From the IMG/VR virus record IMGVR_UViG_3300049893_002668, positions 1 through 22,143 of that record: a stretch of 22,143 bases of DNA; one strand, given 5' to 3'. Source of the DNA: a virus. The translations under genes were made by a program, and so were the position numbers. Positions 1 to 5,113 of this stretch are shown in pieces. Below the pieces are notes generated by a model, which saw only the letters and a program-made list of their open reading frames with translations, was not told the DNA's origin and searched no databases. The first letter of the stretch is position 1; every line of letters starts with the position of its first letter.

Positions 1-31
1 CACGGTTTATTGTGTCGGTTGTCATCAGTCT

Positions 32-499
32 TCAATCGCATCGGGTTAAAGTCGGTAGCTTACCTCGTTCATAATTTTTCGCCCGTTTAATCCCCCACGA
101 TTTTGCGAGTCCAATGTTTGGAAAAATTCTGCAACCAATCTCGACTTTTCTTTTGAACAATGAGCAACACCATCGCCCTTTGATTTGCCACGACAAGAGC
201 ACAAGAATCTTGCCGATCTTGGCCTGATAGTCGCCCCCGTCTTTTTTCCATTTAATCATGCTCAGTTTTCCAATAGTACCGCTTTTTTTCGGCTCAATTA
301 CACTGTTAGCGGACTCGCGCAGGTAGTTGTCCGGCAGTTCCACGTCTGCGAACGCCGCACAGTCAATGTCGGCAGGCGGTTCGATGCGTTTCCCGCATTT
401 CTGGCAGACGCACACGCCTTTGTCGTCCACGTCCATTATTTCGTCACAGCATTCCGGTGGTTCGGGTTGCTCCGGTGGGTCGTTCCAGTAGTCATTCAT
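32..499 (-). CDS. Hypothetical protein with Cys-rich N-terminus, possible chimera
   Basis: I do not recognise this 155-residue protein. Its first ~60 residues are acidic and proline-rich and contain cysteines at 17, 18, 30, 32, 35 and 47, with a CxCxxCG motif like half of a zinc ribbon. From about residue 75 the character changes to a basic, Trp- and Lys-rich tail. The change lies just past a GTT core (305-314) that is the exact complement of the AAC core of attC-like site A. The N-terminal part therefore belongs to the methyltransferase cassette and the C-terminal part may come from the neighbouring DNA, making this a junction chimera. The start ATG lies 8 bases inside the end of the methyltransferase gene, so the two are probably translationally coupled. 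The N-terminal half looks genuine; the C-terminal half is less certain. Confidence 0.55.
   Translation of the reverse strand: MNDYWNDPPEQPEPPECCDEIMDVDDKGVCVCQKCGKRIEPPADIDCAAFADVELPDNYLRESANSVIEPKKSGTIGKLSMIKWKKDGGDYQAKIGKILVLLSWQIKGRWCCSLFKRKVEIGCRIFPNIGLAKSWGIKRAKNYERGKLPTLTRCD
305..314 (+). repeat. Half-site H: left boundary core of the methyltransferase cassette
   Basis: GTTAGCGGAC is the exact reverse complement of GTCCGCTAAC at 1304-1313 (site A). A right-arm-like CGGCTCAATTACACT precedes it. No matching left arm is found further left, so only a half-site is visible, lying inside the first ORF of the window. Confidence 0.5.
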
Positions 500-1367
500 G
501 GTATAGTTTCCTCAGTGTTGAGTATGCGATTGCAGCCACTCGCGGAACTTGGGAGTTGCCGAGCCGTGCGAGTCTGTCCATCCCATCGGGTAGCCCATAA
601 AATGCTCTGCGGCCTTCGGCGTAGGAAGATACCCGTGATACAACATCCACAGTGGCCAACTGGCCGAGCCAGGTTCTCCAGCCTTCGAGGTTTTCTGGAC
701 GTATCCACTCGATGACACTTGGATTTGCCCCGCATCCATCGGGCTTTCCTTCTCCAGAATCTGCGTTTTTAGTATCGTTGGCATATATCCAGCATCGCTC
801 TCGCTTGTGCGCAAGACCGGCATGGCAAGCCCCCATAATTCCCCACGTCGCATCATACCCCATTTCGGCAAGGTCACAGAGCACCACGGCAAGTCCTCGT
901 CCCACAAGCATTGGAGAGTTTTCAATGAATACGTTCGCGGGACGCACCTCAGAGACAATTCTTGCCATCTCCGACCACAGACCCGAACGGCTTCCGGTGA
1001 TTCCTTCGGCCTTGTAGTTTGCGGCGCTGATGTCCTGACACGGGAAGCCGCCAGAGACGACATCCACCAGTCCACGCCAAGGCTTGCCGTCGAAGGTTCG
1101 CACATCGTCCCAGATTGGGAATGGTTCAAGGCATCCGTCGTCTTGTCGTGCCTTGAGCACGTCTCTTGCGTGTTCGTCGTATTCGACGGCGCACACTGTT
1201 TTCCATCCGAGGATTTTACCCGCGAGTATTCCTCCACCGCAGCCCGCGAAAAGTGCCAGCTCATTGAAAGTCCTTTCTTGTTTGGTTTGTTGTAAATTCG
1301 ACCGTCCGCTAACCACCTGCTGCAGCGAACTCGCGCCGGGCGTCTCTGGTAAATTCGGAGCGTTCAT
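492..1367 (-). CDS. C5-cytosine DNA methyltransferase (Dcm-like)
   Basis: This enzyme transfers a methyl group from S-adenosylmethionine to C5 of cytosine in DNA; phages often use it to resist host restriction. The motif order is canonical: motif I FAGCGGG at residues 40-46 (cofactor binding), motif IV GGFPCQD at 106-112 with catalytic Cys110, a motif VI ENS at 149-151 (usually ENV), a motif VIII-like HKRER at 187-191, and motif X LGNSQVP at 269-275. Only about 60 residues lie between motifs VIII and X, so the target-recognition region is small. The first ~33 residues are outside the catalytic fold and are partly encoded by one arm of attC-like site A. The start ATG overlaps the previous stop as ATGA inside the loop of that site. 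No good ribosome-binding site precedes it, so coupling is likely. The target sequence cannot be read from the protein. It is the largest gene of the cassette-like array. Confidence 0.93.
   Translation of the reverse strand: MNAPNLPETPGASSLQQVVSGRSNLQQTKQERTFNELALFAGCGGGILAGKILGWKTVCAVEYDEHARDVLKARQDDGCLEPFPIWDDVRTFDGKPWRGLVDVVSGGFPCQDISAANYKAEGITGSRSGLWSEMARIVSEVRPANVFIENSPMLVGRGLAVVLCDLAEMGYDATWGIMGACHAGLAHKRERCWIYANDTKNADSGEGKPDGCGANPSVIEWIRPENLEGWRTWLGQLATVDVVSRVSSYAEGRRAFYGLPDGMDRLARLGNSQVPRVAAIAYSTLRKLYHE
512..1264 (-). CDS. Overlapping +1-frame ORF inside the methyltransferase gene
   Basis: A 250-codon frame runs without a stop through almost the whole methyltransferase gene, shifted by one base. 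It opens with MSWHFSRAAVEEYS, read from the same DNA that encodes motif I, and ends in a MGYPMGWTD...KFREWLQSH segment read from the DNA for motif X. From memory, proteins with this beginning and a GWPIGWTD...RFQQW ending are frequently annotated in phages beside or over dcm genes. Directly before its ATG there is an AAGAAAGGA Shine-Dalgarno-like sequence with 6-base spacing, better than the one serving the methyltransferase. It may be a real dual-coding gene, or an artefact of strong conservation in the main frame; sequence alone cannot decide. Function unknown. Confidence 0.35.
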   Translation of the reverse strand: MSWHFSRAAVEEYSRVKSSDGKQCAPSNTTNTQETCSRHDKTTDALNHSQSGTMCEPSTASLGVDWWMSSLAASRVRTSAPQTTRPKESPEAVRVCGRRWQELSLRCVPRTYSLKTLQCLWDEDLPWCSVTLPKWGMMRRGELWGLAMPVLRTSESDAGYMPTILKTQILEKESPMDAGQIQVSSSGYVQKTSKAGEPGSASWPLWMLYHGYLPTPKAAEHFMGYPMGWTDSHGSATPKFREWLQSHTQH

Positions 1368-1397
1368 GGGCGCGAGTCGCTGAGCAGGACGTTCGGC
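1307..1397 (+). repeat. attC-like site A
   Basis: CGCTAAC (1307-1313) and GTTCGGC (1391-1397) are the outer cores. The arms pair almost perfectly (GGCGCGAGT, CGCTG and AGCAGG on the right) except for single unpaired bases A and G in the left arm. The methyltransferase start and the upstream stop overlap in the 30-base loop. Confidence 0.75.
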
Positions 1398-1666
1398 GAC
1401 TCGTCAGGTTCGTTCTCCCAGCCCGGATGCAATCGCGTCATCATCTCATTTACCACGTCCCAGTCCGCCGCCTCAGTGCCGAGACATTCGCGCACCAATT
1501 CCGCGTTGGTCATCGCCCGAATGCGGTCGTGGTTGTGCAGCCAGTGGCACAGATTTGCAGCGAGGTCAGCAGGTGGTCGATTACGCCACGTCGCCGAACC
1601 AGTCGCTGGAGGCAACAGCGCCCCCGCTTCTGGCTTCGTCAACGTCTCTGATGATTCTGTAGTCAT
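1364..1666 (-). CDS. Small hypothetical cassette protein
   Basis: This 100-residue protein is not recognised. Residues ~50-85 (MTNAELVRECLGTEAADWDV onward) look like a compact helical segment. The first ~28 residues (GALLPPATGSAT region) are encoded by one arm of attC-like site B and the last ~10 by an arm of site A, so the body of the protein is the cassette-specific part. The start overlaps the upstream stop as ATGA, and the stop overlaps the methyltransferase start as ATGA, both inside hairpin loops. An internal Met52 is an alternative start if translation does not begin in the loop. Confidence 0.65.
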   Translation of the reverse strand: MTTESSETLTKPEAGALLPPATGSATWRNRPPADLAANLCHWLHNHDRIRAMTNAELVRECLGTEAADWDVVNEMMTRLHPGWENEPDESPNVLLSDSRP

Positions 1667-1720
1667 GGTTTCATTCCTTCGGTTTCTGCCGGGGCGCTGT
1701 GCCTCAGCTTGTCGTTCTGC
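1593..1720 (+). repeat. attC-like site B
   Basis: Cores are GCCGAAC (1593-1599) and GTTCTGC (1714-1720). The arms GGGGCGCTG, TGCCTC and AGC pair with the left arm, leaving one extra A and one extra G on the left. The left core with three flanking bases is complementary to the right core of site A over 10 bases. Confidence 0.8.
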
Positions 1721-2091
1721 CAGTAGCGCACACGCTTCCCCCGAGCTTGCGCGTAGGCGATTTCGCGGCGCGTGCTGCTCCCGAAGTAGCCATCTTCCGA
1801 GACGACGAGGATTTCGTCCGCAAGGTCTATTTTCTGATAGTGCAACCGGTCGAGCATCTGCTTCACGGCAGTTGCTTCGTCGCCGTCATTCGTCACAGCT
1901 TTTGCGCCGGGAGGATAGTCGGCGTGCCCATAGAGTCCCATCGGTATCACGATGTTTCCCGCGAGCGTTTCAGCCATCATTGCGCGATGATGCAGTTCGG
2001 GCCAGCGAGACGAGCCGCACAGGCACACGATAATGGCAGAACCAGTCGCTGCACCCAATGAGTCGGGCGGTTGAGTTTCAGTGGTATTCAT
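1663..2091 (-). CDS. Nucleoside 2-deoxyribosyltransferase-like (Rossmann-fold) protein
   Basis: The 142-residue protein begins its core with a strand and glycine turn (IIVCLCGSSRW, residues ~20-30). It ends the core with DLADEILVVSEDGYFGSSTR, then REIAYAQARGKRVRYW, where the Ser-Thr-Arg-x-Glu-Ile stretch is the usual ligand-binding and catalytic-type signature of small nucleoside 2-deoxyribosyltransferase-like or DUF4406-like proteins. Such proteins bind nucleosides or nucleotides; in phages they may act in nucleotide salvage or in nucleotide sensing. The central IPMGLYGHADYP segment fits the same group. The first ~18 residues and the last ~16 (starting NDKL) come from attC-like arms. The start overlaps the upstream stop as ATGA. 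Family placement is from motif memory and the exact reaction is not proven. Confidence 0.75.
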   Translation of the reverse strand: MNTTETQPPDSLGAATGSAIIVCLCGSSRWPELHHRAMMAETLAGNIVIPMGLYGHADYPPGAKAVTNDGDEATAVKQMLDRLHYQKIDLADEILVVSEDGYFGSSTRREIAYAQARGKRVRYWQNDKLRHSAPAETEGMKP

Positions 2092-2133
2092 ACGTCTTGT
2101 GCGCCCGCCTCATGGGTGAGCTTGTCGTTATGC
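2036..2133 (+). repeat. attC-like site C
   Basis: Cores are GCAGAAC (2036-2042) and GTTATGC (2127-2133). CTCAT, GGGTG and AGC of the right arm match the left arm with one unpaired A and one G. The left core complements the site B right core over 9 bases. Confidence 0.78.
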
Positions 2134-2378
2134 TTGAACCATCCGCCCACATACTTTCTCAGGCTGCGGAGGTTGCACTCGGTTGGATTGTGTCCCGGCG
2201 TGAGCGCGATGAGTTGCTTTCCACGCTGCACAAGTTTGGATTTCACGCACACAGGCGGGATGCCGTAGTTGAAGCACACCACGTCGCCAGCAGATACTCG
2301 GTTGCCGTCGTCATCAAGCATAACAAGTCGCTGCACACAACGGCGCTCCCGCACGTCATTTGGCAATTCGATAGTCAT
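2088..2378 (-). CDS. Small hypothetical cassette protein
   Basis: I do not recognise this 96-residue protein. The middle (residues ~20-80) alternates hydrophobic and polar residues like a small beta-barrel: DGNRVSAGDVVCFNYG, then VCVKSKLVQRGKQLIAL. It contains three cysteines with no zinc-like spacing. Residues 1-19 are translated from an arm and the loop of attC-like site D. If the conventional cassette layout applies, the natural start is Met20, whose ATG falls in the GTTATGC core of the site. The C-terminal NDKLTHEAGAQDV is read from site C. The stop overlaps the next start as ATGA. Confidence 0.65.
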   Translation of the reverse strand: MTIELPNDVRERRCVQRLVMLDDDGNRVSAGDVVCFNYGIPPVCVKSKLVQRGKQLIALTPGHNPTECNLRSLRKYVGGWFKHNDKLTHEAGAQDV

Positions 2379-2411
2379 GGTGTCGCGCCGTGTGTGAGCT
2401 TGTCGTTAGCC
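2318..2411 (+). repeat. attC-like site D
   Basis: Cores are GCATAAC (2318-2324) and GTTAGCC (2405-2411). The arms are the cleanest of the set: GCGCCG, TGTGTG and AGC on the right match the left with exactly one extra A and one extra G. The left core complements the site C right core over 11 bases. Confidence 0.82.
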
Positions 2412-2647
2412 GAATATCGCGCCATGAAAGCATCGAACTTCATTCGGCGCACACCCATCGTGCAGCTACACGGTTCAATTCTCCCCCATTTGCGGCGTCC
2501 GCTCTTTATCATGTCGCAGTTTGAGTCGTGGACGCCTCCCCATCGGTCGTGCATTTCCTTGAGGAGAGCAACGGCCTCGGCTAACAAGTCACTGGAGCGA
2601 ACAGCCGCCCCGCCTTCAGGTTGTTCGATGGTTTCTTGCGTATTCAT
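2375..2647 (-). CDS. Small hypothetical cassette protein
   Basis: This 90-residue protein is not recognised. Visible features are an amphipathic helix at residues ~20-36 (DLLAEAVALLKEMHDRW), a CSC pair at 59-61, a Lys/Arg-rich middle, and a short helix near the end (KFDAFMARYS). The C-terminal NDKLTHGATP is encoded by attC-like site D and repeats the tail peptide of the two neighbouring downstream genes. The ATG lies in the loop of site E with no clear ribosome-binding site. The internal Met32, preceded by AAGGA, is an alternative start. The stop overlaps the next gene as ATGA. Confidence 0.6.
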   Translation of the reverse strand: MNTQETIEQPEGGAAVRSSDLLAEAVALLKEMHDRWGGVHDSNCDMIKSGRRKWGRIEPCSCTMGVRRMKFDAFMARYSANDKLTHGATP

Positions 2648-2692
2648 GTCGTTAGTGATTCGGGGCGGCTGTCGCTCAGCTTGTCGTTAGAC
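2579..2692 (+). repeat. attC-like site E
   Basis: Cores are GGCTAAC (2579-2585) and GTTAGAC (2686-2692). GGGGCGGCTG, TCGCTC and AGC of the right arm match the left arm with single extra bases. The left core complements the site D right core over 9 bases. The upstream gene's TAA stop is inside the right core. Confidence 0.82.
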
Positions 2693-3007
2693 CAAAACAC
2701 CGATTACCTCCTTGCCAGCGAGCGGGTTTGGCTGCGCTGCGTATCGCTCGAACATAGCCTTGCGGTCGGCCTCGCTCGATGTCGGCAGTTCGATTTCTCC
2801 GACGTGCGTGGTGTCGTATTCGCCGTCCCAGAAGCGCGCGTCAGTGACGTGCTCACGCAGCCACGGTTCACAGGCCCGCATTGCCCTCGGCAGCATGTGA
2901 GTCATCAGCCCGGTTTCTCCGGTGATGATGCCAAGGTCTTCGTAGATGTGCTCCATTTTGGTGTGGAGTCGTCCGGTGGTCAGGTTTCTCAGTCGTTGGA
3001 TGTTCAT
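2687..3007 (-). CDS. Conserved phage-type hypothetical protein (possibly DUF7736-like)
   Basis: The 106-residue protein begins MNIQRLRNLTTGRLHTKMEH and continues with IYEDLGIITGE, THMLPRAMRA, VTDARFWDGEYD and AMFERYAAQPNPLAGKEVI. I recall this pattern from small phage proteins grouped under DUF7736, but I cannot confirm it. The layout is exactly that of a conventional integron cassette: the ATG lies about 8 bases after the GTT core of site F, and the TAA stop is formed inside the core of site E. Unlike the neighbouring genes it does not take its ends from the hairpin arms. Function unknown. Confidence 0.8.
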   Translation of the reverse strand: MNIQRLRNLTTGRLHTKMEHIYEDLGIITGETGLMTHMLPRAMRACEPWLREHVTDARFWDGEYDTTHVGEIELPTSSEADRKAMFERYAAQPNPLAGKEVIGVLV

Positions 3008-3011
3008 AATG

Positions 3012-3137
3012 GTCTAACAAGGCGCTGCACCGAACTGCCGCCCCGCTCGTCCGTTTCAGAGTCACTGTTCATTCGTTTCCTTTCCGTGCGCTACACCGTG
3101 CCGGTCGGCGGCAGTCGCTGAGCTTGGGTCGTTAGGC
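3012..3137 (+). repeat. attC-like site F
   Basis: Cores are GTCTAAC (3012-3018) and GTTAGGC (3131-3137), both perfect matches to the integron RYYYAAC and GTTRRRY consensus. The arms (CGGCAGT, CGCTG, AGCTTGG on the right) pair with one mismatch and the same unpaired bases. The left core complements the site E right core over 9 bases. Confidence 0.84.
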
Positions 3138-3316
3138 GGACTGATACGTTCGATGGTCACTTTGCGCGCTCCAGCCTCAAATGCGAAGGCCGCATCCCAT
3201 CCAGCATCCTCTGAGTTATCTGAGTCCCATTGTTTTTCTGGGTCATCATCAGCCGTTACGCGCCACACGTCCGCCGAACTAGTCGCGGCATTAGATTTGC
3301 GTGGGGCGGGGGTCAT
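3062..3316 (-). CDS. Small acidic hypothetical cassette protein
   Basis: I do not recognise this 84-residue protein. Residues ~20-42 are highly acidic (TADDDPEKQWDSDNSEDAGW), followed by DAAFAFEAGARKVTIERI, which looks like a helix and a strand and may be the folded core. The ending is read from attC-like site F, and its stop lies in that loop. A very good AGGAGG-type ribosome-binding site precedes the ATG, and the start also overlaps the upstream stop as ATGA. The N-terminal MTPAP and the DNA around it duplicate the start of the next gene upstream. Confidence 0.65.
   Translation of the reverse strand: MTPAPRKSNAATSSADVWRVTADDDPEKQWDSDNSEDAGWDAAFAFEAGARKVTIERISPPNDPSSATAADRHGVAHGKETNEQ
3269..3300 (+). 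repeat. Half-site G: right end of the cassette-like array
   Basis: GTCCGCCGAAC (3269-3279) complements the site F right core over 10 of 11 bases and is followed by a left arm AACTAGTCGCGGCATTAG like the others. No right arm or GTT core is recognised downstream, so the site seems truncated where the array meets the phage operon. Confidence 0.55.
3294..3316. repeat. 23-base imperfect direct repeat, copy 1
   Basis: The segment covering the start codon of the acidic protein gene matches 3488-3510 at 21 of 23 positions, including 16 identical bases in a row up to the start codon. Confidence 0.7.
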
Positions 3317-3510
3317 CTCCTATTCCTCCTATCATCGCGACACAGCCCGCAATAGTCGCCGCTCCCCGGCTGGATGCGTTCTCCGCATTGGATACACGTT
3401 TCGCGCTCCTCATCGGCCGCAGCGCGCAGCCATTTATTGTTGGGGAACCCGCGATACCACGGGTGAGCCAGCGAGTGTTTGCGTTTTGATTCGAGTGGGG
3501 CGGGGGTCAT
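3313..3510 (-). CDS. Small zinc-ribbon protein
   Basis: The 65-residue protein holds two paired cysteines in CIQCGERIQPGSGDYCGLC (residues ~40-58), a typical four-Cys zinc ribbon, followed by a short arginine-rich tail. I chose the internal ATG at 3510 because it overlaps the stop of the small membrane ORF upstream and because MTPAP matches the start of the next gene; the frame itself extends to 3573. It probably binds nucleic acid or a protein partner; the specific role is unknown. It is the last gene before the cassette-like array. Confidence 0.7.
   Translation of the reverse strand: MTPAPLESKRKHSLAHPWYRGFPNNKWLRAAADEERETCIQCGERIQPGSGDYCGLCRDDRRNRR
3488..3510. repeat. 23-base imperfect direct repeat, copy 2
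   Basis: It covers the start codon of the zinc-ribbon gene and gives both proteins the N-terminus MTPAP. The copies are 194 bases apart and frame the zinc-ribbon gene at the truncated end of the cassette array. Confidence 0.7.
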
Positions 3511-3608
3511 TGCATTGCAATCCATTTCGACCACAAGTAAAAGTTTATCGCCAGCCCGTTTGTGGCGAGGCAAATGATGATGCCGCAGATTAAATCATCG
3601 TCGCTCAT
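3507..3608 (-). CDS. Tiny single-pass membrane protein
   Basis: A 33-codon ORF between the exonuclease and the zinc-ribbon gene. It begins MSDDDLICGIIICLATNG and has one hydrophobic segment covering residues ~6-26, ending in a Trp/Lys interface (LWSKWIAMQ). Both ends overlap neighbours as ATGA: its start with the exonuclease stop and its stop with the next ATG. This filled coupling chain is the main reason to believe it. Possible roles include a lysis accessory or membrane-associated regulator, but nothing in the sequence decides. Confidence 0.5.
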   Translation of the reverse strand: MSDDDLICGIIICLATNGLAINFYLWSKWIAMQ

Positions 3609-4237
3609 GGTCTTTTTGGTTCGCCGCCGTTGACTTCGATCAGCCTGTCCTTGGCTTCCGAGAAAGATCGCAGAAATGAACTTAGTGCTGCGGCAATTGC
3701 CCCCGCCTTTTCCTCGTCCCTGGCGACGACTAAGTTTAGTGCAGGAAACCGCCGGCAATACGACAGAAACCTCCAGCTTTGCGCACCTGTAACAAACATT
3801 GCGCCGTGCACTTGAGGTCCATACTCCGGTGGAAGATCGCCGTTCAGCAGATATTTTGTGTGAGTATGCACCGCGGGACATTTAATCTCGATTCCGCTGC
3901 CGTCGTCTAACAATCCATCCGGGGAACAACCATAAGTTCCATCATCATTCGTGATGAATCCGACGCGCCGCAAACTAAGGCCGGAGACTAGCTCGAAAAA
4001 AGGTAAGGCTTCCTCTTCCAAAACCTGGCCTTGGTCCATATCAAACGTGTTGAGTGTCGCTATGGGACCGCCTAACCACCACTCAGCCAGTTTTTTTGCC
4101 AGGTATGTGCGCGGCATTTCGCCTTTCCGGATTTCAAACCCGGGAGTGACAAGTTGGTCGAACTCGCTTGCAGTGGGAATGCCAGCACGCAACTGCATCC
4201 ACTCGACTGATCCCTGCGCAACCTCGTGAATCTTCAC
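3605..4237 (-). CDS. YqaJ/lambda-exonuclease-type recombination nuclease
   Basis: This 210-residue protein belongs to the YqaJ-like viral exonuclease group, which resects double-stranded DNA ends to give single strands for annealing. The signature pieces are QGSVEWMQLRAG at 8-19 followed by TASEFD, GQVLEEEA at 70-77, GCSPDGL at 103-109 with Asp107, EIKCP at 117-121 giving Glu117 and Lys119 of the PD-(D/E)xK site, and QVHGAMFVTG near 142-151. The length is normal for the family. It starts with GTG, overlapping the stop of the ERF-type gene upstream. That adjacency is the classic pairing of an exonuclease with its annealing protein and supports both assignments. Confidence 0.93.
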   Translation of the reverse strand: MKIHEVAQGSVEWMQLRAGIPTASEFDQLVTPGFEIRKGEMPRTYLAKKLAEWWLGGPIATLNTFDMDQGQVLEEEALPFFELVSGLSLRRVGFITNDDGTYGCSPDGLLDDGSGIEIKCPAVHTHTKYLLNGDLPPEYGPQVHGAMFVTGAQSWRFLSYCRRFPALNLVVARDEEKAGAIAAALSSFLRSFSEAKDRLIEVNGGEPKRP

Positions 4238-4953
4238 CGGCCACCCCGCTCTTTCATCGCCAAAAAATTTTCGATCACCTCAGCCTTTGCCTCCGTGATG
4301 TCCTCAAATCGGGTTACGCCGGCTAACTTAAATAGCTTGGCTATGTCGGAATTAGTTTCCTTTGCGCGCCGTTCGATCTCAAAAGCTCGATCAGAGTGGA
4401 TACGACCCCCCTCCATCTTAGCATCAACTCGCTTGTTGAGAATGCGCAGACATAACCCGGCCTCCATTGCTCCCCGTTGGGCGTATGTATGGCCTGCCAT
4501 GTCCGCTTGCGATTCGTTGCACCCTGTTGGTCCCCGGCCCGCTCGGACCGTGTAGGGTATGCTCCGGGTATGTCCGCCACGGTGCGTTAAATCCATTGTT
4601 ACTGTGACCCGGCCGTCCTGAAACGAGTCCTCCCGGAACGCGTACGTGAATCCGTGTCGGAGACAAATCGGGCGGACAATCGCATCTATATCTTCAAAAG
4701 TTGCGTAGACAATTCCCTTGTGCATCCCTTCTTTCATGCCCTGGATGACGGGAAGCGCGGCCTGAAGTTCAAGGAATGCCTCAGCAAATTCTTTTTCCGC
4801 CTGGCGTTTCTCCTGCCGTTCGGCAAGCTCTAAGATTTTCTCCACAGTTGCAACATTCTCCGCGGTTACCCCGCCCTGGATAACTGCACGGAGCATGTCG
4901 GCAGGAGAAAGAGCCGGTGGCGCCGCACTTGATTTTTCAATCTCTAATTTCAT
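4234..4953 (-). CDS. ERF-family single-strand annealing protein
   Basis: The protein promotes annealing of single-stranded DNA during phage recombination and works with the exonuclease encoded immediately downstream. The ERF core is visible as EFAEAFLELQAALPVI, then YATFEDIDAIVRPICLRHGF, then a TMDLTHRGGHTRSIPY stretch and a later conserved segment around AQRGAMEAGLCLRIL. I chose the ATG at 4953; the frame also permits a GTG at 4974, and neither has a good ribosome-binding site. The start overlaps the end of a small zinc-ribbon ORF, so coupling is likely. A basic, Glu-rich C-terminal part follows the core, as in other ERF proteins. Length (about 239 residues) is usual. Confidence 0.9.
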   Translation of the reverse strand: MKLEIEKSSAAPPALSPADMLRAVIQGGVTAENVATVEKILELAERQEKRQAEKEFAEAFLELQAALPVIQGMKEGMHKGIVYATFEDIDAIVRPICLRHGFTYAFREDSFQDGRVTVTMDLTHRGGHTRSIPYTVRAGRGPTGCNESQADMAGHTYAQRGAMEAGLCLRILNKRVDAKMEGGRIHSDRAFEIERRAKETNSDIAKLFKLAGVTRFEDITEAKAEVIENFLAMKERGGR

Positions 4954-5113
4954 GGCATGTTGGTTTGTTCGCACTTTTTGGCATTAGCCCGACATTCTCT
5001 CTACCGCACTGTATGCACTCCCCGACCCAGCTAGCCTGCGTCCAGTCTAGCGATTTGTCCGGGTGGCAGAGATTGCACACCCAGATGGACTCTGCGGCGT
5101 CATCGACTTTCAT
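4937..5113 (-). CDS. Small zinc-ribbon protein
   Basis: A 58-codon ORF between the VRR-NUC nuclease and ERF genes. It encodes MKVDDAAESIWVCNLCHPDK, later GECIQCGREN, and a final TCHEIRD. The CxxC pairs at residues 13-16 and 33-36 make a clear four-Cys zinc ribbon. Its stop lies 17 bases inside the ERF gene and its start overlaps the stop of the micro-ORF upstream as ATGA. The spacing and fold suggest a small DNA- or protein-binding accessory of the recombination operon; that role is inferred from position only. Confidence 0.65.
   Translation of the reverse strand: MKVDDAAESIWVCNLCHPDKSLDWTQASWVGECIQCGRENVGLMPKSANKPTCHEIRD

Noticed and set aside
1-304. Complete attC-like site at the left edge
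   Set aside because: Only the right core and a right-arm-like stretch are present; no left arm that pairs with it could be found.
496-735. Third open minus-strand frame within the methyltransferase gene
   Set aside because: Short, with biased composition and no recognisable pattern, unlike the 250-codon overlapping frame.
2868-3065. Minus-strand ORF beginning in the loop of site F
   Set aside because: Out of frame with the conserved 106-residue protein and His/Arg-rich; most likely a shadow.
2058-3121. Long plus-strand ORFs across the cassette region (for example 2058-2690 and 2621-3121)
   Set aside because: They cross several cassette boundaries, have Arg/Ser/Cys-rich biased composition, and oppose well-formed minus-strand proteins such as the deoxyribosyltransferase-like one.
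1391-3137. Recurring TAACGACAAGCT-type sequence looked like widely spaced direct repeats of a CRISPR array
   Set aside because: Spacing is 220 to 450 bases with ORFs between, the copies differ, and each pairs with a different partner arm, which fits attC-like sites rather than CRISPR.
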